A stretch of 64,000 bases of DNA from Thermoflexus hugenholtzii JAD2 (GTDB lineage Bacteria > Chloroflexota > Anaerolineae > Thermoflexales > Thermoflexaceae). Below the pieces are notes generated by a model that searched no databases, had not been told where the DNA came from, and worked only from the letters and a program-made list of their open reading frames with translations. Where the stretch lies: contig NZ_FYEK01000012.1 of assembly GCF_900187885.1 (NCBI RefSeq), positions 712 to 64,711 of the forward strand. The letters are read 5' to 3'. Positions 25,897-34,571 of the stretch are shown here, in pieces (positions within the stretch are counted from its first letter, which is position 1; each line of letters opens with the position of its first letter). Made by a program: the position numbers and the translations under genes.

Positions 25897-26836
25897 CTTT
25901 CACGCCTCCCAGGGTCAGGCCGGAGAGCAACCAGCGGGAGGAGTAAAGGAATAGCAAGGTCACCGGCACAGCCACCAGGATGGAGGCGGCGGCGAACTTC
26001 CCCCACAACACCGTGTATTGCTCGGTGAACGTCCACAGCCCCAGCGGCCAGGTGTACATCTCCCGCTTGTTCAGGATGATGCGGGCGACGATGTATTCGT
26101 TCCAGCTGCTCATAAAGTTGAAGAGGAAAGCGATGGCCAGGGCGGGCGTCGAGAGGGGGCGGATGATATGCCACAGGACTCCCAGGCGGGAGGCGCCGTC
26201 GATGAGCGCGGCCTCCTCCAGATCGCGGGGGATGGTGTCGTAGTAGCCTTTCAGCATCCAGATGCTGAAGGGGACGGCGGTCACCGAATAGGCGATCACG
26301 ATCCCGAGGTAGGAGTTGATCAGCTTGAGACGGGCGATCATGATGAAGAGGGGCAGCAGGAGCATCGCCGCCGGGAACATCTGGGTGCTCAGCAGGAAGA
26401 TCAGCCCGGCATCCCGCCCGGGGAAGCGGAAGCGCGAGAAGGCATAGGCGGCCGTGGCCGAGAGCAGAAGCCCCACGGTGGCCGTGGTCACCGTGATCAG
26501 CAGGCTGTTCCAGATCCAGAGGTAGAACTCCGTCGGACGCCCCGGACGCCCCACCAGCAGCTCGATATAGTTGGCCAGGGTGGCGTCCTCCGGGATGATG
26601 GCCAGGCTGGTGGTCAGCAGCTTGTTGGCCGGCCGCAGGGAGATGGTCACCACCCGCAGGACCGGATAGATGGCGACCAGGCAGGCGACCCAGAGGGCCA
26701 TATGGATGAACAGGCGCTTGATCGGGCTGTCCCCCCGAGGACGCCGGAAGAGGGCCTGCACCCGGAGCCGGGGCCACGCTCGAGCCGGCGCTGCCGCCGC
26801 TTCGACGGCTGAAAGAGAGAACTCCTCTCGCTTCAT
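25892..26836 (-). CDS. Sugar ABC transporter permease, MalG type
   Basis: The 314-residue protein has six membrane helices and the MalG-type EAA loop EEAALIDGASRLGVLWHII followed by a Pro-rich helix. The C-terminal SSWNEYIVARIIL and LLSGLTLGGVKE are typical of carbohydrate uptake family 1 inner-membrane subunits. It pairs with the MalF-type protein encoded upstream. ATG 26836 overlaps the MalF stop as ATGA; longer frames through the MalF gene are shadows. No ATPase gene is in the operon, so a shared MsmX/UgpC-type ATPase encoded elsewhere probably powers the transporter. The sugar is unknown. Confidence 0.88.
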   Translation of the reverse strand: MKREEFSLSAVEAAAAPARAWPRLRVQALFRRPRGDSPIKRLFIHMALWVACLVAIYPVLRVVTISLRPANKLLTTSLAIIPEDATLANYIELLVGRPGRPTEFYLWIWNSLLITVTTATVGLLLSATAAYAFSRFRFPGRDAGLIFLLSTQMFPAAMLLLPLFIMIARLKLINSYLGIVIAYSVTAVPFSIWMLKGYYDTIPRDLEEAALIDGASRLGVLWHIIRPLSTPALAIAFLFNFMSSWNEYIVARIILNKREMYTWPLGLWTFTEQYTVLWGKFAAASILVAVPVTLLFLYSSRWLLSGLTLGGVKE

Positions 26837-28197
26837 TCGTAAACCCCCCGCAACCCCTTCGTGATCCGCAGGTAGAAGATCGACCACAGAAGCAGAATGA
26901 AGAAGATCACCAGGGCGAAGGCTGCGCTGAACCCGTAGCGGTAAAACTGGAAGATCGCCTTGTAAAGCGAGGAGACCAGGATGTCCGTCTTCTCCTGCGG
27001 CCCCCCCTGGGTCACCAGGAAGATCACCTCGAACCGGTTGAAGGTCCACACGGTTCCCAGGATGGTCGCTGGCACCAGGACCGGGCGCAGGAGCGGCAAG
27101 GTGATGTGGCGGAACTGCTGCCACTTGCTGGCGCCATCGATCTCCGCCGCCTCGTAATATTCCTGGGAGATGCTCTGCAAACCGCCCAGGATCACCACCA
27201 TCATGAAGGGGATCCCCAGCCAGACATTCGTCATCACCACCGAGATGAACGCCCAGGTGGGATCCTGCCGCCACGGGACCGGATGGACGGCCTGGGAGAG
27301 CCAGGCGAAGAGGTTATAAATCAGCGGAAGGCTCTGGGTCTGGGCCGCCAGGTCCGTGAAGAACTGCTGCAGGTTCCGGAGCATGATGTTGAAGAACCCG
27401 TAGCGGTAATCGAACTCGTTGCGCCAGGCCATGGCGGTGATGGTCGAAGGGACGGCCCAGGGCAGGATCAGGATGGTCCGATACAGGCCCCTCAGCCGCA
27501 TGGGGCGGTTCAGCAGGAGGGCCAAGATCAGACCCCCGGTGACGTGCAAGGAGACGTTGATCACCGTCCATAGCACGGTCCGCCCGAACACCTCGAAAAA
27601 CGTGGCGTCCTTGGCCACCGGGCCGGTGAACACCTTCCTGAAGTTTTCGATGCCGTGGCGCAGCCCGAACTCGGGGTTCTGGGCGGTATACATCGCCATG
27701 TTGGAGAAGGCGAGCCGGACCTCATACAGGAAGGGGATCACGATCAGGAGGCTGATGCCCAGAAGGGCCGGCAAGATCAGCACGTAGGCCAGCCCCAGGC
27801 GTGAAGGGCGCGGCTCGCCGGTCAGGTAGATCAACGCCTCCAGTGCCAGCACCAGGGCCCCGGGGAGGAGGAAGCGCCATGGGTTGGGGACGGCCGCCGC
27901 CCAGGCGGCCCAGAGGCGCTCCGGGAGAGTGGTCAGCGGGGCGAGATGCAGGGCAGCCACCAGATCGGCGATCAGACCGATCTGCTCTAGGAAGCGAAGG
28001 ATCACCAGGATCAGCAACCCGGCGAGGCCGATCTGGACGCTCCGGGCGAACACCGCAGCCGGGAGGGTTCGGGGCCGTCGGAAGAAGAGCAGATAGGCGT
28101 ATCCTTCCAGAAGCAGAAGGACCAGGGCGATCGCCAGGATGAACCCCAGGACCTGGCTCAGGGAACGGATCATTATCTGAGGGGTCAGGGCCCCCAT
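26833..28197 (-). CDS. Sugar ABC transporter permease, MalF type, with an extended N-terminus
   Basis: The 454-residue protein is longer than most MalF-type permeases (about 290-320). The first 160 residues hold about three extra membrane helices, and the normal six-helix permease follows from LAYVLILPALLGISLLIVI on. The EAA loop is YYEAAEIDGASKWQQFRHI. Extended N-termini occur in E. coli MalF too, where a large loop contacts the binding protein, but here the extension is mainly membrane segments. ATG 28197 follows GGAGGAAGGAG. It lies between the binding protein and MalG-type genes of the same operon. Confidence 0.85.
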   Translation of the reverse strand: MGALTPQIMIRSLSQVLGFILAIALVLLLLEGYAYLLFFRRPRTLPAAVFARSVQIGLAGLLILVILRFLEQIGLIADLVAALHLAPLTTLPERLWAAWAAAVPNPWRFLLPGALVLALEALIYLTGEPRPSRLGLAYVLILPALLGISLLIVIPFLYEVRLAFSNMAMYTAQNPEFGLRHGIENFRKVFTGPVAKDATFFEVFGRTVLWTVINVSLHVTGGLILALLLNRPMRLRGLYRTILILPWAVPSTITAMAWRNEFDYRYGFFNIMLRNLQQFFTDLAAQTQSLPLIYNLFAWLSQAVHPVPWRQDPTWAFISVVMTNVWLGIPFMMVVILGGLQSISQEYYEAAEIDGASKWQQFRHITLPLLRPVLVPATILGTVWTFNRFEVIFLVTQGGPQEKTDILVSSLYKAIFQFYRYGFSAAFALVIFFILLLWSIFYLRITKGLRGVYE

Positions 28198-28282
28198 CGC
28201 TCCTTCCTCCCACGCCGGATCTCCACGGCGTCCGGCGAGAAAAGGGCGGGGGGGCCGGCCGGCTCCCCCGCCCCTGCAGGAT

Positions 28283-29602
28283 TTACTTCTTCCCCAGCTC
28301 GGCTACGCACTGGTCGGCGGCCTGCTGCATCGCCTTGGCCGCGTCGGCCGGCTTGAGCGTCCCGGCCATCACTCCCTCCAGGTTCGGGCGCATCGCGTCC
28401 CAGGCGCAGCGCATCTCCGGGGCCGCCGGCATCGGCTTGCCCAGGAGCAGCTGCTCAAAGGAACCCTTCAGGATGGGATCCTTCTGGATGGCCGGATCGT
28501 CCTTGAGGGCCTTCAGGGAGGGCAGCCGCTTGAACTTCTCGATCCACTTCTTCTGAACATCAGCCGAGGTCATGTAGGTCACGAAGGTCCGCACCGCCTC
28601 CAGCTTGGCGGGGTCGTTCAGGACGGCCTTGGAGACCATCCAGTATTTCCCGCCGGTCATCGGGGTGGGGTATTTGCCGGTGGCGGTGACCTTCGGGATG
28701 GGCGCCACCCCCAGTTTGTCGCCCAGGACCTGCGCGTAGCCGCCCAGGGACCAGTCGCCGTTGATGATCATGGCCGCCTTGCCCTCCTTGAAGAGGGTGT
28801 CGGCGCAGTTGTAGTCGCACTCCTGGGGCACCACCTTGTGCTTGAACTTCAGGTCCTGCACGAACTGGAGGGCCCCCACCGTCCCTTCGTTATCGAAGGA
28901 CGGCTTGTCGTTCTCATCCAGGGGCCAGGCCCCGAAGGCGCCCAGCCAGGGAGCCAGCCAGAAGGGCTCGTTCAGGTTGTAGGCGAAGCCCTGAACCTCG
29001 CCCTTGGTGAGCTCCTGGGCCAGTTTGATCAGCTCGTCCGTGTCTTTGGGGGGCTCCTTGACCAGGTCCTTGTTGTAGAGCAGCATCAGGTGGTTGCCGT
29101 AGTTGTCGGGCACCCCCCAGATCTCCCCCTTCACCCGGGTGGCGTTCAGGGCCTCGGGGATGAACTGGTCCAGGAAGGCCTTGTCGAAGACGTCGGTGGC
29201 CTTAGCGATGATCCCCAGGGCGCTGAAGGGCCCGGCGAAGTCGTTCGGCACCCGGACCAGCTCGGGGGCTGCCCCGGCCAGGCTGGCCGCCTGGAACTGA
29301 TCGCGCAACTCCTCGTTGCCGTAGTGCACCCGCTCCACCGTGATGTTGGGATGGGCCTTCATGAAATCGGCGACCAGCTCGTCAAGGAAAGCATCCACCT
29401 CTTCGCTCTCCTGCTCCCAGAAGGTGATCTTCACCTTCGGGGCCGCAGTAGGGGTGGGGGCTGGCGCCTGGGTCGGCTGCGGGGGCTGTGTCGGCGCCGG
29501 CGCCGCCGTGGGGCTGGGGGTGGCCGCCGGCCCGCAGGCCGACAGCAGCAGGCCCGCCAGAACGAGAGCCGCCATCACCACGTAGAAACGTCGCGGAACC
29601 AT
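28283..29602 (-). CDS. Sugar-binding lipoprotein of the ABC importer (MalE-like family 1)
   Basis: The 439-residue protein has a lipoprotein signal with lipobox LSAC near residue 23, a Pro-Thr-Ala linker, then an extracellular solute-binding domain starting VKITFWEQESEEVDAFL. Typical later segments are VPDNYGNHLMLLYNKDLV and INGDWSLGGYA. It captures a carbohydrate and passes it to the two permeases downstream. I chose ATG 29602 with GGGAGGTG upstream; a start 13 codons earlier would add charged residues before the signal. It follows the LacI-type regulator by 72 bases with no terminator between, so all four genes are probably one transcript. Confidence 0.9.
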   Translation of the reverse strand: MVPRRFYVVMAALVLAGLLLSACGPAATPSPTAAPAPTQPPQPTQAPAPTPTAAPKVKITFWEQESEEVDAFLDELVADFMKAHPNITVERVHYGNEELRDQFQAASLAGAAPELVRVPNDFAGPFSALGIIAKATDVFDKAFLDQFIPEALNATRVKGEIWGVPDNYGNHLMLLYNKDLVKEPPKDTDELIKLAQELTKGEVQGFAYNLNEPFWLAPWLGAFGAWPLDENDKPSFDNEGTVGALQFVQDLKFKHKVVPQECDYNCADTLFKEGKAAMIINGDWSLGGYAQVLGDKLGVAPIPKVTATGKYPTPMTGGKYWMVSKAVLNDPAKLEAVRTFVTYMTSADVQKKWIEKFKRLPSLKALKDDPAIQKDPILKGSFEQLLLGKPMPAAPEMRCAWDAMRPNLEGVMAGTLKPADAAKAMQQAADQCVAELGKK

Positions 29603-29674
29603 CTTCCACCTCCCTGTGAAAATCTCCCGTCTCAGGGACACCCCGGAGGGCGCCCCTGGGGCCGGCTCCGGTCG

Positions 29675-30685
29675 TCAGCGATCGGATCCGTGTGGCGCGG
29701 GGCCGGTGGAGCCTCGCGCCACCAGCCGGGCGGGGATCAGGACCCGGACGGGCGGGGCCTCCGGCTCCTGCAGCCGGCGGGCCAGGGCCTCCGCCGCCGC
29801 CTCCGCGATCCGCTCCACATAAAGGTTGATGGTGGTCAGCGGGGGATCCGCCAGCGCCGCCAGCGGGGAATCCGAACACCCGATCACCGAGACGTCCTGC
29901 GGGATACGCAGGCCCCACTCCTTCAACACCCGCAGCACCGTGAGAGCCGGGATGTCATGGGTGATGATGGCCGTGATCCGGGGGAACCGCGTCCAGAGCG
30001 TTTCCAGCGCCCGCACCGTCCCGGCCTCCGTGCCATCGGTCTCCGCCACCCGCTCCGCGTTCTCCTCCAGGCCGTATTCCCGCAACAGCTTCAGGTAGGC
30101 GTTGAGACGAATGGCCGAGTAAGCGAAATCCAGGGGCTCGGCGATGTAAGCGATCCTCCGATGGCCGAGGGCAAGCAGATGCTCCAGGGCCAGCCGGGCC
30201 GTCTGCTCGAAATCGGTGTCCACCATATCCATATCCTCCGGCTCGTCCGGCCGCCCGATGGTCACCACCGGGATGCCCAGCTCCTGTAGAAGGGAGATCC
30301 GCTCGTCCCGGCGGCGGACCATCATCAACAACCATCCGTCGCAGAGACCCGCGGCGACGAAGCCCTCGAAGGAAGCCTGATCGTGGCTGATATGAAGGAG
30401 GAAGTTGAAGCCGGAGCGGCTGACCGCATGAGCGATGGCGCCGAAATACTGGAGGTTCAGGGGATCGAAGGATTCGGGGGTGAGCAACGCGGAGAGGGCG
30501 ACGGTGTTCGTGCGGCGGGCGGCCAGGCTCTTGGCGGCGAAGTTCGGCCGATACTTGAGGCGCTCCACCGCCTCCAGCACCCGCGCCACGGTCTCCGGCT
30601 TGAACCGGCCCTTGTTGTTCAGGATGTTGGAGACCGTGGTGATGGAAACCCCTGCCTCCCGGGCGATGTCATAGATGTTGGGCAT
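29675..30685 (-). CDS. LacI-family transcriptional regulator of the sugar ABC operon
   Basis: The 336-residue protein starts with the LacI helix-turn-helix IYDIAREAGVSITTVSNILN and the hinge helix YRPNFAAKSLA near residue 52. A periplasmic-binding-like effector domain follows (VALSALLTPESFDPLN to the C-terminus). It probably represses its own operon until the imported sugar, or a product of it, binds. I chose ATG 30685 with GGAGGAGG upstream. Immediately upstream lies a perfect-consensus promoter overlapping two LacI-type palindromes, so the regulator is autoregulated and controls the binding protein and permeases. Confidence 0.92.
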   Translation of the reverse strand: MPNIYDIAREAGVSITTVSNILNNKGRFKPETVARVLEAVERLKYRPNFAAKSLAARRTNTVALSALLTPESFDPLNLQYFGAIAHAVSRSGFNFLLHISHDQASFEGFVAAGLCDGWLLMMVRRRDERISLLQELGIPVVTIGRPDEPEDMDMVDTDFEQTARLALEHLLALGHRRIAYIAEPLDFAYSAIRLNAYLKLLREYGLEENAERVAETDGTEAGTVRALETLWTRFPRITAIITHDIPALTVLRVLKEWGLRIPQDVSVIGCSDSPLAALADPPLTTINLYVERIAEAAAEALARRLQEPEAPPVRVLIPARLVARGSTGPAPHGSDR

Positions 30686-30740
30686 GCGCCCTCCTCCAGA
30701 GGCCTTGCCAACCCACTCCAACAGGCAGGAAAAACTTTAA

Positions 30741-30766
30741 GTAAAGCGCTTTACAAAAGCGCTTTC
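30741..30766 (-). promoter_or_regulatory. Tandem LacI-type operators
   Basis: GTAAAGCGCTTTAC (30741-30754) is a perfect 14-bp palindrome, and AAAAGCGCTTTC (30755-30766) holds a second AAAGCGCTTT core. The centres are 13 bp apart, directly downstream of the -10 box on the minus strand. The CG-centred core is the standard LacI-family operator. Confidence 0.85.
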
Positions 30767-30795
30767 ATTATATTCGGATTCGGAAACGATGTCAA
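30767..30795 (-). promoter_or_regulatory. Perfect-consensus sigma-70 promoter of the LacI/sugar operon
   Basis: On the minus strand TTGACA (30795-30790) and TATAAT (30772-30767) are both perfect hexamers separated by exactly 17 bases. The operators begin at the next base, so repressor binding would block transcription initiation. Confidence 0.9.
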
Positions 30796-30900
30796 GGGGG
30801 AGCCGGATGAAAGCGCCCTGCAGGTCCCTGGAGGGGACCGGGGTGGGGCATGTCCGGGGGATCCGCAGATCGCCCGCGGGCGGGGCGTCCGGACGGGAAG

Positions 30901-30929
30901 TTGTCGAGCCTCCGTGGATCGCGTATACT
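30901..30929 (+). promoter_or_regulatory. Candidate promoter for the 115-residue unknown gene
   Basis: TTGTCG (30901-30906) and TATACT (30924-30929) are separated by 17 bases and lie 31 bases before the ATG at 30960. Confidence 0.55.
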
Positions 30930-30959
30930 CGAGGGGACAATCCCGAGAGGGACGCGGCG

Positions 30960-31307
30960 ATGGCGGAAGCGGCTTCTCGAAAAGGACGGCGGGGACGCCG
31001 GCGGAGCAATCCGCTGGAGCGCTACGCAGCGGATATCTTGGCCAAGCAGCTCTTCCTGGAGGACCTGGCGATGGCCGCGGTGGATTTCGACACTCTGGCG
31101 GCCTATTATCCGGAGCTCACCCCGGAGCAGCTGCGTGGGCGTCTGGGCATCGCCACCAAGCGGGCGCTGTTAGAGGACGTGGCGGACATCGTCCTGGAGC
31201 CCGCGGAGGATGAAGAAGGCAACGCGGAGCAGATGCGCCTGAACATCCTGGATCTGGAGCGCTTCGCAGAGATCGTTCACGAGGAGATGACCGTGGAGGT
31301 GATGTAG
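30960..31307 (+). CDS. Conserved-looking small acidic protein of unknown function
   Basis: The 115-residue protein starts with a very basic segment (RKGRRGRRRS at about residues 7-16) followed by an acidic helical body with LEDVADIVLEPAEDEEGN near residues 75-92. The basic N-terminus suggests contact with nucleic acid, but I do not recognise a family. It has its own promoter with 17-base spacing, an SD GAGAGG about 9 bases before ATG 30960, and a strong terminator after its stop. This makes it a well-defined single-gene unit. An in-frame upstream ATG at 30789 would start before the promoter and is unlikely. Confidence 0.6.
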   Translation: MAEAASRKGRRGRRRSNPLERYAADILAKQLFLEDLAMAAVDFDTLAAYYPELTPEQLRGRLGIATKRALLEDVADIVLEPAEDEEGNAEQMRLNILDLERFAEIVHEEMTVEVM

Positions 31308-31390
31308 GAGGCGCCCGCTCTCCTCATCCTGCGGGTCATGGATCCTCCCCGTCACGGATCCCCGCCGACGGGATCGCCCCGCAAGCCCAG

Positions 31391-31427
31391 GAGAGCCGGC
31401 CGGGCATCCGGCCGGCTCTCTTCTCTC
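31391..31427 (+). terminator. Strong hairpin terminator after the small unknown gene
   Basis: GAGAGCCGGCCGG (31391-31403) pairs perfectly over 13 bp with CCGGCCGGCTCTC (31408-31420) around a GCAT loop, followed by TTCTCTC. On the minus strand it could also act on read-through from the right. Confidence 0.75.
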
Positions 31428-31453
31428 AAGGGGATCCGCCTCCCCCTGGCCTC

Positions 31454-31849
31454 TCATGGCAGGGTGATCTGAACCGAGGTGATCTGAGTGAGGTCGTTGT
31501 GTTGATACTGGATGTTCACTGTCAATCCATCTTTCTGGAAGAGCAGGTTCCCCACCTGGCCGTATTGGGCCGGCGCCCCCAGGACCTGCCATCCGTTCTC
31601 CTGCATCCGGCTTTTGTAGAACTCGATCAACTCCTGAACGCCCATCCGGGTATCAAAAGCGATCCGCGCGGAGGTCACATCCAGGTTGAAGGCATCCGGG
31701 GGAAGGGGAAGATCCGGCCGGATGGTCGGGGTGGGTCGCACCACCTCCCCCGGTGGGGCTGGGGTGGGAGAAACCGCCGGACGGGCGCAGGCGAGGACCC
31801 ACCCCGAAAGCATGAGCATCAGTCCCAGAAGATATCCATGCCTACGCAT
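31454..31849 (-). CDS. Small lipoprotein of unknown function
   Basis: The 131-residue protein has a lipoprotein-like signal (LSGWVLACARP, Cys near residue 21), a Thr-Pro-rich spacer, then a domain of about 90 residues: AFDTRMGVQELIEFYKSRMQ, then QVLGAPAQYGQVGNLLFQKD and a final TSVQITLP strand. The helix plus strands with this pattern resemble small surface lipoproteins common in Chloroflexota. I chose ATG 31849, which follows AGGAGG, over a start 32 codons upstream. The gene is divergent from the membrane protein at 32034, with an AT-rich palindrome between them. Confidence 0.55.
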   Translation of the reverse strand: MRRHGYLLGLMLMLSGWVLACARPAVSPTPAPPGEVVRPTPTIRPDLPLPPDAFNLDVTSARIAFDTRMGVQELIEFYKSRMQENGWQVLGAPAQYGQVGNLLFQKDGLTVNIQYQHNDLTQITSVQITLP

Positions 31850-31952
31850 ATCTGCCTCCTGTGCGGGGATTTGAGATCCCCCGCGGACACGGCCTGGCCC
31901 TTCCGTGCCCTTGGGGAGCCCATGGGCTGAGGCCGCAATCTTCACGTAGAAT

Positions 31953-31968
31953 AATAACTCAAGTTATT
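31953..31968. promoter_or_regulatory. AT-rich palindrome between divergent genes
   Basis: AATAACT (31953-31959) and AGTTATT (31962-31968) form a perfect 7-bp inverted repeat with a CA centre. It lies midway between the starts at 31849 (minus) and 32034 (plus), which suits an operator or two overlapping divergent -10 elements. Confidence 0.45.
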
Positions 31969-32033
31969 TCTGGGACGTGTGCTCTCGTGCGGAGCCCCCG
32001 GGTCTCTGATCCTCTGATGGGAGGACGCAAGGA

Positions 32034-32435
32034 ATGCCTGTGCTGCTGATCCTGCACAGCGTCTGGCGATGGGCGGTCTTGATCGTCGCCCTCCTCGCCC
32101 TTTACGGGCTGATCCGCTCGCGGCGGGAAGATCCGATGCCCGTCCTTTTGGAACATGCTGTCCGCTGGTATCCTGTGATCCTGGACATCCAGGTGGCCCT
32201 GGGGATCGTGCTCTGGCTGGCCCAGCGGTGGGGCGCGGTACCCCTCACGTCGACCCAGGTGATCCATCCGGTCTGGGGGTTGCTGGCGGCGGGGGCAGCC
32301 CACGGGGCCGCGGCTTTCCGGGAACGGGAGAACCCGACCCGAGCCTTGGGGATGCTGGCTGCCTACGGCCTCTCGTTGCTCCTGGTGTTCATCGCCCTGG
32401 CCAGCGTGGGAGCCTTCCCCTTCGGGCGACGCTGA
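32034..32435 (+). CDS. Four-helix membrane protein of unknown function
   Basis: The 133-residue protein has four predicted membrane helices at about residues 10-28, 45-64, 75-92 and 105-125. It starts MPVLLILHSVWRW; conserved-looking His residues near positions 8, 41 and 78 suggest a possible haem or metal-binding bundle. I do not recognise a family. ATG 32034 has GGAGGACGCAAGGA upstream. It is followed after 44 bases by dtd and may be co-transcribed with it. The histidine pattern is only suggestive. Confidence 0.5.
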   Translation: MPVLLILHSVWRWAVLIVALLALYGLIRSRREDPMPVLLEHAVRWYPVILDIQVALGIVLWLAQRWGAVPLTSTQVIHPVWGLLAAGAAHGAAAFRERENPTRALGMLAAYGLSLLLVFIALASVGAFPFGRR

Positions 32436-32479
32436 GGTGAGAACTCCTGCTGTCGACGGAGAACCCGGAGGAACCCCCC

Positions 32480-32950
32480 ATGCGCGTCCTGGTCCAGCGC
32501 GTCCGTCAGGGAGCGGTCCACGTGGGCGGGGAGACGGTGGCCCGCATCGGCTCGGGAGTGGTGTTGCTGGTGGGCGTCACCCACACGGACACCCCCGCGG
32601 AGGCTGAATGGCTGGCCAAGAAGGTGGCCCACCTGCGGATCTTCGAGGACGAGGCCGGGAAGATGAACCGCTCGCTGAAGGATGTGGGCGGGGAGGCGCT
32701 GGTGGTCTCCCAGTTCACCCTTTATGCCGACCCGTATGAGGGACGCCGTCCCAGCTTCATCCACGCCGCCCCGCCGGAGCACGCCCGACCCCTCATCGAG
32801 CGCTTTGCCGATGCCCTCCGCGCCGAGGGTGTCCCGGTTCAGATGGGGGTTTTCGGGGCCCATATGTTGGTGGAGATCCACAACGATGGCCCGGTCACTA
32901 TCTGGCTGGAGCGCGCCGCCCCGGAGCCCCCGGCATCCGGGCGCTCGTGA
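32480..32950 (+). CDS. dtd: D-aminoacyl-tRNA deacylase
   Basis: The 156-residue protein matches Dtd across its full length. It starts [17 protein letters not shown], and it carries the SQFTLYAD motif near residues 77-84 and NDGPVT near residue 137, which form the chiral-proofreading pocket. Dtd removes D-amino acids (and glycine misloaded on tRNA-Ala) from tRNAs in the cytoplasm. ATG 32480 has CGGAGGAACC upstream. The C-terminus is a few residues longer than usual. It precedes murJ by 60 bases. Confidence 0.93.
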   Translation: MRVLVQRVRQGAVHVGGETVARIGSGVVLLVGVTHTDTPAEAEWLAKKVAHLRIFEDEAGKMNRSLKDVGGEALVVSQFTLYADPYEGRRPSFIHAAPPEHARPLIERFADALRAEGVPVQMGVFGAHMLVEIHNDGPVTIWLERAAPEPPASGRS

Positions 32951-33010
32951 AGGACGGGCCTGGGTTGCCGGACGCCTCCGCATCCCCATCCCCCGGGGGG
33001 AGATATCCGG

Positions 33011-34549
33011 ATGAGCGCCCTGTCTCGCATCGTCCGCGCAGCGGGCCTGCTGACCGTCGCCTATCTGGCGAACGGCCTGCTGGCCCTCCTCCGTCAGATC
33101 CTGATCTACGCAACGTTTGGCACCTCCCGGGAGCTGGATGCTTACTGGGCGGCCTTCCGGATCCCGGATCTCCTGTTCACGCTGCTGGCGGGGGGCGCGT
33201 TGCTCTCCGCCTTCCTGCCCGTCTTCACCACCCACCTCGCCCGGGGGCAGGAGGAGGCGGCCTGGCGGCTGGCCGACGCGGTGCTCACCAGCGTGGCCCT
33301 GGCCGTCAGCGGCCTCTCCGTGCTGGCCGGCCTGCTTGCCCCCACCCTGGTCCGCCTCCTGCTGGCCCCGGGGGTCCCGCCCGCGCAGCAACAGCTCACC
33401 GCCTCCCTGATGCGCGTGATGCTGATCACGCCAACGGTGTTCGGGGTGAGCGGGGTGGTGATGGGCATCCTGCAGGCCCATCAGCAGTTCCTCTGGATCG
33501 CCCTGGCCCCCCTGATGTATAACCTGGGCATCATCTTCGGGGTGCTGTTCCTGACGCCCGTCTGGGGGGTGCACGGGCTGGCCGGAGGGGTGGTGCTGGG
33601 CTCGGTGCTCCATCTCCTGGTCCAGGCGCCGGGATGGTGGCGGGTGTGCGGGCGTTACCGGCCCCGGCTGGGCTGGCGCGATCCGGATGTCCGCGAGGTG
33701 ATGGTCCTGATGGCTCCCCGGATGCTGGGCCTGGCTGCGGTGCAGGTCAACTTCCTGGTCAACACGCGGCTGGTCTCCGGCCTGGGGGTGGGATATCTGG
33801 CGGCGCTGAACCTGGCCTGGCAGCTGATGTTGCAGCCGCAGATCGTGCTGGCCCAGGCGGTGGCCACGGCCGCCTTCCCCACCTTCTCGGCCCTGGCCGC
33901 CCGGGGCGAGCGGGCGGCCCTGCGCCGGACCCTGGCGGAGACCCTCGGGCTCCTGTTGGGGGCGACGCTTCCCATCGCGGCGGGGATGATCCTTCTGCGG
34001 CGGCCGCTGATCGCCGTCCTCTTCCAGCGAGGGGCTTTCGGGGAGGCCTCGACGGAGCTCACCGCCCAGGCGCTGCAGTTTTACGCCCTGGGCCTTCCGG
34101 CCCACGCGGCCGTGGAGGTGCTGGCGCGGGCCTTCTACGCCCTTCATGACACCCGCACGCCGGTGGGGATCGGGGTGGCCGCGATGGCCCTCAACGTCCT
34201 GCTCAGCCTGGCCTGGATCGGCCCCCTCCGGCATGGGGGGGTGGCCCTGGCCAACACGGTGGCCACCACCCTGGAGGGCGTGCTGCTGTTGGGGCTCCTG
34301 GCCCGGCGGCTGGAGGGAATGGAAGTCCACCGATGGGGGCGTTCGGTGGGGCCGGTGGCCATCGCGACGCTGGCGATGGGCTTGGTGCTGTGGCCGATGG
34401 CGCCGTGGGCGGCCCACCACGGATGGCTCGGGCTGGCGCTGGCCGGGCTCGCCGGCGCAGGGACCTACGGTCTGACCCTCCACAGCCTGGGCGTCCCCTG
34501 GGTGCGCTGGCTGCGCCACGGGCGCGCCCGGCCTGCCCACGATGCCTGA
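33011..34549 (+). CDS. murJ: MurJ-type lipid II flippase (first copy)
   Basis: The 512-residue protein has about 14 membrane helices and the MviN/MurJ signature regions. ATFGTSRELDAYWAAFRIPDL near residues 35-55 and the charged AAFPTFSALAARGERAAL near residue 290 are typical. MurJ flips the peptidoglycan precursor lipid II across the membrane. ATG 33011 follows GGGGGGAGATATCCGG. A second MurJ-like protein is encoded at 48199-49653, so one of the two may serve another lipid-linked substrate. This copy keeps the normal N-terminus and is the more standard one. Confidence 0.85.
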   Translation: MSALSRIVRAAGLLTVAYLANGLLALLRQILIYATFGTSRELDAYWAAFRIPDLLFTLLAGGALLSAFLPVFTTHLARGQEEAAWRLADAVLTSVALAVSGLSVLAGLLAPTLVRLLLAPGVPPAQQQLTASLMRVMLITPTVFGVSGVVMGILQAHQQFLWIALAPLMYNLGIIFGVLFLTPVWGVHGLAGGVVLGSVLHLLVQAPGWWRVCGRYRPRLGWRDPDVREVMVLMAPRMLGLAAVQVNFLVNTRLVSGLGVGYLAALNLAWQLMLQPQIVLAQAVATAAFPTFSALAARGERAALRRTLAETLGLLLGATLPIAAGMILLRRPLIAVLFQRGAFGEASTELTAQALQFYALGLPAHAAVEVLARAFYALHDTRTPVGIGVAAMALNVLLSLAWIGPLRHGGVALANTVATTLEGVLLLGLLARRLEGMEVHRWGRSVGPVAIATLAMGLVLWPMAPWAAHHGWLGLALAGLAGAGTYGLTLHSLGVPWVRWLRHGRARPAHDA

Positions 34550-34571
34550 AATACTCCTGGAGGGAGGGAGC

